A stretch of DNA of 64,000 nucleotides from Marinomonas spartinae (GTDB lineage Bacteria; Pseudomonadota; Gammaproteobacteria; Pseudomonadales; Marinomonadaceae): assembly GCF_900089775.1 (NCBI RefSeq), contig NZ_FLOB01000003.1, positions 411,032 to 475,031 on the forward strand. Reading direction: 5' to 3'. Made by a program: the position numbers and the translations under genes. This document shows, in pieces, positions 58,619-64,000 of the stretch (its first letter is position 1; every line of letters starts with the position of its first letter). Under the pieces are notes generated by a model that was given only the letters and a program-made list of their open reading frames with translations, was not told where the DNA came from and did not search any database.

Positions 58619-60046
58619 TCACCCTTGATATCTGTCATTGCTAAATAAGTGGTTTGAGTCGAACACCTCTTTCAAGGAGACGATAATGTCACTCACTTGA
58701 GGATCACTAAGTAAATGCTGTGACCACTGATTATGGTTGACATCTAATCGGTAAGGCTTAAACCCTGCTGCAAAGAACATGTCGTACAACATATCTAAAG
58801 CCTGATGCGCTTTCTCCGCCTCCGGTGAGAGCTTCTCAAATCGAATGGCCACAACCAAATCGATCACTGACTCATCAAGTGCGTTGATCGTCGCACCACA
58901 GCGGATTTGGGTTTGCTGGTAAATGTGTTCAAAAATCTGGTAAGCCTTGGTGATGCTCTCGCCAGAAAAGGGAAGCAGGGGCAAGAAGAATAACCAACCC
59001 GATTTGCTGCTATCAACATGATGATGATCAGTACCCAACGTAGCCTGAAGCAAAACGTCGTTCTGGCTCGCATCTCCGCAGTGAGCCGCTGAGACTAAGT
59101 TAGCAACGGTATCCTGATTGTATTCGCCGCTATTGCTGATTTGGCAGTTGCTGAAAGTCGTAGATTGTTCGATTAAGGTTTCAATCAACTGACAGCGGTT
59201 CGCAACGTCTCGCTCCATACCATCGATACAAAGATGGACAGTAAACGTTTTATCTTTGCCACCGTAAGTTTCATTTGCGGTATCATCATAGACTTTTAAT
59301 ACACCACTATTGAGGCCTTGAGCGCACCAATACTGCAATTCGTCAATTGCTTGCTCTAAGCACGATTGCTCAAACTCAATGCGTACCAACTTAGATGCTT
59401 CACGTTTAGGCCAAAGTTTAAATACCCCTGCGGTAATAATTCCAAAATTAGATTGAGTAAATAGATGCAACAATGATGGCCCAACTCCAACCGAATAAAT
59501 CGGTGATTTTTGACTACCCGGCCACCACCCAATCTTCACTTTACGACCATCGGAGAGTAATACTTCTAATCCAAGGAGATCTTTGATTCTTTGATGGCGT
59601 AGCCCAACACCTCTATCCAGTGAGTTACCAAGAAAACTCGAGTGCGCCGAAGACGCGGTCAGATTTATCATCCATGCTTCATCTTTCAATTTCGCAGCTA
59701 ACTCTCCTTGTGACACGCCTGGCTCAATCACTGCGTAACCTTGAGAAAGGTTTAACTGACGAATATTTTTCAAGCCTGACATAGAAACCAGCACCCGCCC
59801 GTCGTTTACATCTTCTTTGGAGCCTAATCCCCAGTTATAACCTGTACTGACTGGATGAAGTCTTATTCCTTTGTGATGGGAAGCTAACGCCACAAGCCGT
59901 TCGACATCATCAACAGAGGTTGGATTAATTGAACCACTGATCTTACGCTGATGAAATTGGCTGACATTTTCACCCAATGTATCTGTATATCCCACTTTTT
60001 CACTGCCAATATGCTTAGCAACCTGCTCCAAATACTGCTGGCTCAT
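58619..60046 (-). CDS. 4-cresol dehydrogenase / VAO-like FAD oxidoreductase
   Basis: The 475-residue protein belongs to the PCMH-fold FAD oxidoreductases. VSTGYNWGLGS, LGNSLDRGVGLR and LFTQSNFGIITAGVFKLWPKRE match the FAD-binding layout of 4-cresol dehydrogenase and vanillyl-alcohol oxidase. The start is ATG 60046; AAAGGAG lies upstream and the ATG overlaps the stop of the preceding GNAT gene as ATGA. Family enzymes oxidise para-alkylphenols or benzylic alcohols, so an aromatic substrate is plausible but unproven. A covalent FAD ligand cannot be assigned. Confidence 0.78.
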   Translation of the reverse strand: MSQQYLEQVAKHIGSEKVGYTDTLGENVSQFHQRKISGSINPTSVDDVERLVALASHHKGIRLHPVSTGYNWGLGSKEDVNDGRVLVSMSGLKNIRQLNLSQGYAVIEPGVSQGELAAKLKDEAWMINLTASSAHSSFLGNSLDRGVGLRHQRIKDLLGLEVLLSDGRKVKIGWWPGSQKSPIYSVGVGPSLLHLFTQSNFGIITAGVFKLWPKREASKLVRIEFEQSCLEQAIDELQYWCAQGLNSGVLKVYDDTANETYGGKDKTFTVHLCIDGMERDVANRCQLIETLIEQSTTFSNCQISNSGEYNQDTVANLVSAAHCGDASQNDVLLQATLGTDHHHVDSSKSGWLFFLPLLPFSGESITKAYQIFEHIYQQTQIRCGATINALDESVIDLVVAIRFEKLSPEAEKAHQALDMLYDMFFAAGFKPYRLDVNHNQWSQHLLSDPQVSDIIVSLKEVFDSNHLFSNDRYQG

Positions 60047-61119
60047 GCGATTTTTTCTCCTTTGTCGCAATAAAACGGACTAACCTTGGCGTAACTTATT
60101 TGAGTACTGAAACTGCCGTCTTGATTCTTTAATCGACATGGACATATTGACTCTCTGACATAACCGCATGATTTTGCAACTCTTTCAGAGGCTTCATTAC
60201 CCTCTTTAATTCCTAGCTCTATGCGAACGTAGCCTGCTTCAGAAAAAATCCATTGCGTGAATAGGTTAAGAGCTTTTGTGGCATATCCCTTACCTCTATG
60301 TTCGGGGAATATACCGTAGCCAACATCGGCTACTTTAGGAGGAACAACTGGACGCAGATGCACTCTTCCAACCACTTGTTGGCTGCTGTTTTCAATCACA
60401 GACGCAGTGATACCAACACCTAAAATGTTATTCAGACGCGCTTCTTGGCAGTAGTGCTTGACCTCTGTGTAAGATCGAACTGGAAATATTGACCAGAATA
60501 CGGCAACGTCATCCTGCTGCTCAGCGAAAAATGCCTCACAGTGCTCGCTTACCGTTGGGATGATGGTGAGTAAACCGTCAGTCACACCATATTCTGGAAA
60601 TAGTGGAAGTTGGTTATGGGAATGTTTGTCATCGGCCAACACTAGAACCAAACAAGTTTCTATCTTGTGTCCTATAGAGCGCTTAAAAGCACCTAACGGA
60701 CTAAAGCCAGCGTCTATCGCAGAAGCAATAAGTGACTCATATCTGACCGGGATATGCGTATGTATTTCCTTCTGTTTGTTGTTCTGAAGCTTGACAAACT
60801 CGGCGTGTAAATCTTGATACACGGTTTGAATATATTGCTGCTCATAATCATCCCAATCCAATTCATGTATGATGATATTTGGAGCCCAACTATCAACACT
60901 TAATGTAGAATGTTGCTCATAAGCGACATTAGGCGTTTTAATCTTGTCTGGTAGCGATTTATCCTCATAGCTGTACACCCTCGCGTGTGTCAACCTATTT
61001 CGAATACTGTCGTAATCACCTCTTTCACTACTAATAAGCGTTGCTAACGGAGGTTTTTTTATTATTTCCGAAGTCCTTGCATAGTCTGCTTCGCTTTCTA
61101 AGCCTTGGTATGATTCCAT
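60043..61119 (-). CDS. two-part protein with C-terminal GNAT acetyltransferase domain
   Basis: The 358-residue protein is the first gene of the operon. The C-terminal half (about 185–345) is a GNAT domain with ADVGYGIFPEHRGKGYATKALNLFTQWI (RGKGYA loop) and EGNEASERVAKSCGYVRE. The N-terminal 180 residues are not a known domain to me; IDAGFSPLGAFKRSIGHKIETCLVLVL looks like the end of a second, degenerate GNAT. A GAGGAAGGA ribosome binding site precedes ATG 61119. Its stop overlaps the next start (ATGA), so translation is coupled. It may acetylate an amine in the pathway. Confidence 0.72.
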   Translation of the reverse strand: MESYQGLESEADYARTSEIIKKPPLATLISSERGDYDSIRNRLTHARVYSYEDKSLPDKIKTPNVAYEQHSTLSVDSWAPNIIIHELDWDDYEQQYIQTVYQDLHAEFVKLQNNKQKEIHTHIPVRYESLIASAIDAGFSPLGAFKRSIGHKIETCLVLVLADDKHSHNQLPLFPEYGVTDGLLTIIPTVSEHCEAFFAEQQDDVAVFWSIFPVRSYTEVKHYCQEARLNNILGVGITASVIENSSQQVVGRVHLRPVVPPKVADVGYGIFPEHRGKGYATKALNLFTQWIFSEAGYVRIELGIKEGNEASERVAKSCGYVRESICPCRLKNQDGSFSTQISYAKVSPFYCDKGEKIA

Positions 61120-61206
61120 TTCCTTCCTCTATTATTCCTTCAGTCAAAAGCCTAGACGCATGCCTAGGTGAGAGGCAGAAATATAGAACACAGACACTAA
61201 TCAAGG

Positions 61207-61231
61207 TACTATCCTTATAGATAGGTTAGTA
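61207..61231. promoter_or_regulatory. operator-like dyad just downstream of the –10
   Basis: TACTA at the left and TAGTA at the right, with CCT and AGG inside, give 8 matching pairs of 12 across 25 bp. It covers the predicted start of the operon transcript, the usual place for a repressor site (TetR, MarR or similar). Confidence 0.4.
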
Positions 61232-61253
61232 AAAAATTATACTCAGAGATAAT

Positions 61254-61270
61254 TCTGACTAATACTCAGA
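61254..61270. promoter_or_regulatory. operator-like dyad over the –35 region
   Basis: TCTGACTAATACTCAGA is a 17-bp dyad with 7 of 8 paired positions. The half-site ATACTCAGA occurs again at 61239–61247, 23 bp away. This pattern near a weak –35 fits an activator such as a LysR-type protein. Confidence 0.4.
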
Positions 61271-61427
61271 CAAAAGAATCATTAAGAAAACCAAGACATT
61301 ATGATGTAATGAGTTATAAGAACAAACCGAAATGTACTTAGATAACCAGTCCATCAGTATGTAATTAGATTTATTGATTAGGTTAAAATAGACTCTGCCT
61401 ATCTAGTCGTCCCTGAATAATGGCGTT

Positions 61428-61820
61428 TCAGACAAGAAGCGCCATGCTATTTTTGGGTCTTCCTAGTAAAAAAGTTATTTTCAGCCATAATGGTCTTAAA
61501 AATTGCCCAAAATAGTGGGCACAATAGAGCCACTTCAGCAGCTTACGTAAGTTCTGGCCACAGGCACTTAAGATCACGTTCATCGCATCGCCTAGTATGC
61601 CTTTTAAAAAGCACCGTCTGAATTTACCATCGGATTTTAAATGACCGATGATAGGTTCTACACTGTTTCGTCTTCCCATCCAGCGTTTCTCTTTCTTGGG
61701 CACACCGCGTTTTTGACCTGTAACCAAGACTTTAATGTCTTCCACGCCCGATCCTTTATATCCTCGGTCAACAAAACAGGTTTCCGGTTTTCGACCCGTC
61801 AAGGTTTCCACTTGTTGAAG
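61428..61820 (-). pseudogene. IS5-like transposase, C-terminal fragment
   Basis: This fragment encodes FVDRGYKGSGVEDIKVLVTGQKRGVPKKEKRW, then RRNSVEPIIGHLKSDGK with the catalytic Glu, and a normal end. It continues the fragment at 63011–63872. Removing the IS3-family element and one copy of the flanking 100-bp repeat restores one frame of 385 codons from 63872 to 61428. The fragment alone should be inactive. Confidence 0.85.
61721..61820. repeat. left 100-bp direct repeat flanking the IS3 element
   Basis: It matches 63011–63110 at 99 of 100 positions; the only difference is A at 61729 against G at 63019. Its right end abuts the IS3 left end. It codes for the same transposase segment as the right repeat. 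Confidence 0.93.
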
Positions 61821-61892
61821 TGGTAATCCCCCCGAAAATTAATAGCAGTCAAAAGTAGAATTTTCTCGTAATCTAAACGCAGGAGGTTCTGC

Positions 61893-62171
61893 ATGAAAAA
61901 GTCACGTTATACAGACAGCCAAATCATGGCGATTTTGAAACAAGCCGAAGCCGGAACACCGGTCCCCGAGCTTTGCCGTGAACATGGTATGAGTGCTGCG
62001 TCATTTTATAAATGGCGTGTCAAATATGGCGGTATGGATGCATCCTTAATGGCACGAATGAAAGAGCTTGAAGAAGAAAATCGTCGTCTTAAAAAGATGT
62101 ATGCTGAGGAACGGTTATTAAAGGCAGAGATCATACAGGAAGCCATGGAAAAAAGTGGTAAAGCCGTCTGA
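61893..62171 (+). CDS. IS3-family OrfA
   Basis: The 92-residue protein binds the IS ends. The HTH is seen as YTDSQIMAILKQAEAGTPVPELCREHGMSAASFYKWRVKYGG (residues 5–46), followed by a leucine-zipper-like region EELEEENRRLKKMYAEE. It ends MEKSGKAV, whereas relatives usually end EKKW, which suggests one A has been lost from the slippery run at 62149–62154. Confidence 0.9.
   Translation: MKKSRYTDSQIMAILKQAEAGTPVPELCREHGMSAASFYKWRVKYGGMDASLMARMKELEEENRRLKKMYAEERLLKAEIIQEAMEKSGKAV
62149..62155 (+). other. slippery A6G run in the orfA–orfB overlap
   Basis: AAAAAAG lies in the overlap. The orfB frame is +1 (or –2) relative to orfA here, not the –1 of standard IS3 frameshifting. With one more A the –1 relation would be restored. 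The functional result is inferred. Confidence 0.5.
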
Positions 62172-62970
62172 GTGGAGAATCATGGCTCTGGATACAGTAG
62201 CGAATAAAAAAGTTAGTATTCGGTTGGCTTGCTCGGCGTTTTCAATCAGTGAAACCTGCTATCGTTATCAGAGTCAAAACAGCGATGAGAATACACAGAT
62301 TGCAGAGCTGTTGGTTGATCTCACAGTAGAGCAAACGGATTGGGGCTTTGGTCAGTGCTTCCATTACCTGCGTAATACAAAGGGTTATCTTTGGAACCAT
62401 AAACGCGTGTACCGCATTTACTGTGAGCTGGCTTTGAACCTGCGTATTCGCCCAAGACGACGGCTTAAACGAAATGTACCGGAGCCTCTGAAAGAACCGA
62501 CCAAATCAGATCAGGTTTGGTCAATGGACTTCATGCATGATCAGCTAGTGGACGGTCGTAAGTACCGCCTTTTTAATGTGATTGACGATTTTAAGCGTGA
62601 AGGATTAGCAATAGAAGCAGGCTTTTCATTACTGTCACAGAGAGTAATACGAGTGCTGGACCAACTGCTTGAGTGGCGAAAGAAGCCTATTGCGCTTCGT
62701 TGCGACAACGGCCCGGAGTTTATTAGTCATGAGTTTGTTCACTGGGCAAAAAAGAAAGGCATCAGGATAGACTATATTCAGCCAGGTAATCCTCAGCAAA
62801 ATGCGTATATTGAGCGTTACAATCGAACGGCAAGATATGGATGGGTTAGTAAACACCTGTTTGATTCTCTTGAAGAAGTACAAGACTATGCAACACAGTG
62901 GCTATGGTTTTACAATCATGAAAGGCCACATACAGCCAACGGAGGTAAGCCACCTCTAATGGCCGCTTAA
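62155..62970 (+). CDS. IS3-family OrfB transposase
   Basis: The 271-residue catalytic part has an rve integrase core. D-D-E residues are visible: VWSMDFMHDQL, LRCDNGPEFIS and NAYIERYNR. An N-terminal HTH_21 region (SIRLACSAFSISETCYRYQ) is present. It starts at GTG 62155, overlapping orfA by 17 bp; normally OrfB is made as an OrfAB fusion by frameshift. The frame is intact, but OrfAB may not form because of the altered slippery run. Confidence 0.92.
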   Translation: MVKPSEWRIMALDTVANKKVSIRLACSAFSISETCYRYQSQNSDENTQIAELLVDLTVEQTDWGFGQCFHYLRNTKGYLWNHKRVYRIYCELALNLRIRPRRRLKRNVPEPLKEPTKSDQVWSMDFMHDQLVDGRKYRLFNVIDDFKREGLAIEAGFSLLSQRVIRVLDQLLEWRKKPIALRCDNGPEFISHEFVHWAKKKGIRIDYIQPGNPQQNAYIERYNRTARYGWVSKHLFDSLEEVQDYATQWLWFYNHERPHTANGGKPPLMAA

Positions 62971-63010
62971 CCTCTACTTTTGAACTGAGTTAAAAAAGGG
63001 AGGATTACCC

Positions 63011-63110
63011 TAACCAAGGCTTTAATGTCTTCCACGCCCGATCCTTTATATCCTCGGTCAACAAAACAGGTTTCCGGTTTTCGACCCGTCAAGGTTTCCA
63101 CTTGTTGAAG
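63011..63110. repeat. right 100-bp direct repeat flanking the IS3 element
   Basis: Second copy of the repeat at 61721–61820 (99 of 100 identical), starting immediately after the IS3 right end at 63010. Confidence 0.93.
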
Positions 63111-63872
63111 TTGATCTTTCAAGGTATGACCATCATAAGGATTACCTGGATAGCTTCTTGCGCCCAAAATGAAGGATTCTTTTGCCGTCACCGCGATACT
63201 GGCTTTCACACCAAATTCATAGCGTTTATGCGCTTTGCCTTTGGATATGCAGTCCACATTGGGTTCATGCAGGCTGTAGAGTTTGTTTTTGCTTTGGCGG
63301 GTTTGTTTTAGTAATCGATAAGATTGGTTGAGGGTGTCTTCTTGCTTTTGGGTGAGCGTTAATCCTTGTCGTTTTACTTGCCAATCAAGGTCTCGTAATA
63401 CCCGCCCTAAAAAACCTTTAACTTGCTTAATCGCCTTTCTCATTCGTTTGTATTGTTTGGCATGCCCATAGCGTCCAATCTTTGGCATTAACTCATGGCA
63501 GGCTTTGTCATTGGTTTGTCTTAACGTGATGCCTTGTTCTTTGGCTACCTGAGTGAGCTGCTGTCGTGCCTTGTTGTAGAGCTTGGCATCCGTTGGTAAG
63601 GTGATGTTTTTTTCTTGTACCGTGGTATCTACTACGACTCGCTTTAAGCTCGATGGTTTGATGACTTTTAGTTTGAGTCCTGCTTGTATCGTCTGAGTAA
63701 ACAGCCATTCGCAGCCTTCTTCTTCTAACCGTTTTCGCCATTTAACAAGACTGGTGGGATGGCACGGAAAGTCGTGCTGGAAAAAGGTTTCACCGCAAAA
63801 ATATTGGTAATAAGGCGATTCAAGCCATTGTTCTAATACCATTTCGTCAGACAAGTTATGCAAGTGCTGCAA
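63011..63872 (-). pseudogene. IS5-like transposase, N-terminal and central fragment
   Basis: The fragment has FCGETFFQHDFPCHPTSLVKWRKRLEEEG, a first catalytic Asp in RVVVDTTVQEKNI and CFVDRGYKGSG near its end, where the IS3 element interrupts it. It begins at TTG 63872 (QHLHNLSDEMVLEQW), and an in-frame stop lies just upstream, so the usual first 60 or so residues are missing. The element is thus truncated at its 5' side as well as interrupted. Confidence 0.8.
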
Positions 63873-63886
63873 AGTAAGCGTTCATT

Positions 63887-64000
63887 CTAGGGAGTCATTG
63901 ACAGCCACTGACTCAGAGCAATGGCGATTTCAACGGCTTGTCTGCGAACAGGTGCTTCCAGCGCCTTGGAGTTAAGTCGGCCACGTCTTTTGCAGGGTGT
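63887..64000 (-). CDS. C-terminal end of an unidentified protein, partial
   Basis: A frame open to the right edge gives 37 residues ending ALSQWLSMTP, with KRRGRLNSKALEAPVRRQAVE before it. It stops 15 bp before the IS5-like fragment and is in another frame. It may be the tail of another transposase, given the context, but I do not recognise it. Confidence 0.35.
   Translation of the reverse strand, partial: TPCKRRGRLNSKALEAPVRRQAVEIAIALSQWLSMTP

Larger units (their letters stand above)
61120..61427 (-). promoter_or_regulatory. promoter region of the seven-gene operon
   Basis: About 308 bp without a gene, between the operon and the mobile elements. On the minus strand a perfect TATAAT (61236–61241) is seen, with a poor –35 (TATTAG-like, 17-bp spacing), suggesting activator dependence. 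Two dyads flank it. The rest is A/T-rich and holds no RNA or gene I can support. Confidence 0.5.
61821..63010 (+). mobile_element. IS3-family insertion sequence
   Basis: A 1190-bp element with imperfect inverted ends: GGTAATCC at 61822–61829 (left) and GGATTACC at 63002–63009 (right), extending over about 40 bp with shared TCAAAAGTAGA-type blocks. It holds orfA and orfB on the plus strand. It lies inside an IS5-like transposase gene and is bordered exactly by the 100-bp direct repeats. There is no 3–5 bp target duplication. Confidence 0.9.

Noticed and set aside
61120..61427. Possible regulator gene for the seven-gene operon
   Set aside because: No open frame of useful length on either strand.
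1..64000. CRISPR arrays, rRNA genes and clear tRNA genes
   Set aside because: None seen; no regularly spaced repeats and no complete cloverleaf sequence were noticed on reading.

Overview
The window looks like chromosome of a marine gammaproteobacterium of the Oceanospirillales type, most likely Marinomonas or a close relative. The grounds are protein content (fused NuoCD in a 13-gene nuo operon, phospholipase D-type PssA, PrmA–DusB–Fis–PurH–PurD order, class Ia RNR with a ferredoxin partner, Coq7), moderate AT-richness and tight gene packing. The genus is inferred from memory of protein families; no search was run.

Positions 1–19.8 kb are mostly housekeeping: a truncated pseudopilin gene at the left edge, an alpha/beta hydrolase, pabB, a NudL-type CoA pyrophosphatase, cysH, an unusually short LysR-type HTH protein, a dGTPase, a GNAT enzyme, a DUF2333 membrane protein with a lipoprotein, dsbD, accBC, prmA, a zinc-ribbon/DUF3426 protein, dusB-fis and purH-purD. 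Positions 19.86–34.73 kb hold the complete NADH dehydrogenase I operon (nuoA-N, minus strand). Upstream of nuoA is a gene-poor stretch of about 650 bp with a near-perfect Fur box fused to a plus-strand promoter. It may encode a Fur-controlled small RNA.

Positions 35.4–54.2 kb carry a membrane sensor protein whose kinase half looks catalytically dead, then hinT, coq7, pdxH, alkB and a DUF1624 acyltransferase. The nrdA-nrdB-ferredoxin group follows, with paired NrdR boxes and a strong intergenic hairpin. After it come a CDP-alcohol phosphatidyltransferase, an esterase, an OCH1-like glycosyltransferase, pheA, yidD, a 2-oxoglutarate dioxygenase, two GNATs, small membrane and Cys-cluster proteins, a lipoprotein hydrolase and pssA.

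Positions 54.3–61.1 kb are the accessory part: seven tightly spaced minus-strand genes encoding an acetyltransferase with an extra N-terminal domain, a 4-cresol-dehydrogenase-like FAD enzyme, an acyl-CoA-dehydrogenase-fold monooxygenase, a cupin, an MFS exporter, an SDR and a Fre-like flavin reductase. The flavin reductase and monooxygenase fit a two-component oxygenase; with the other enzymes and the exporter they suggest a small-molecule modification, biosynthesis or detoxification pathway that I cannot name. Two dyad symmetries sit at its promoter, but no regulator gene is beside it.

From 61.4 kb to the right edge there are nested mobile elements. An IS3-family element (61821–63010) interrupts an IS5-like transposase gene and is flanked exactly by 100-bp direct repeats differing at one base. 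This is better explained by recombination between two insertions than by an ordinary target duplication.
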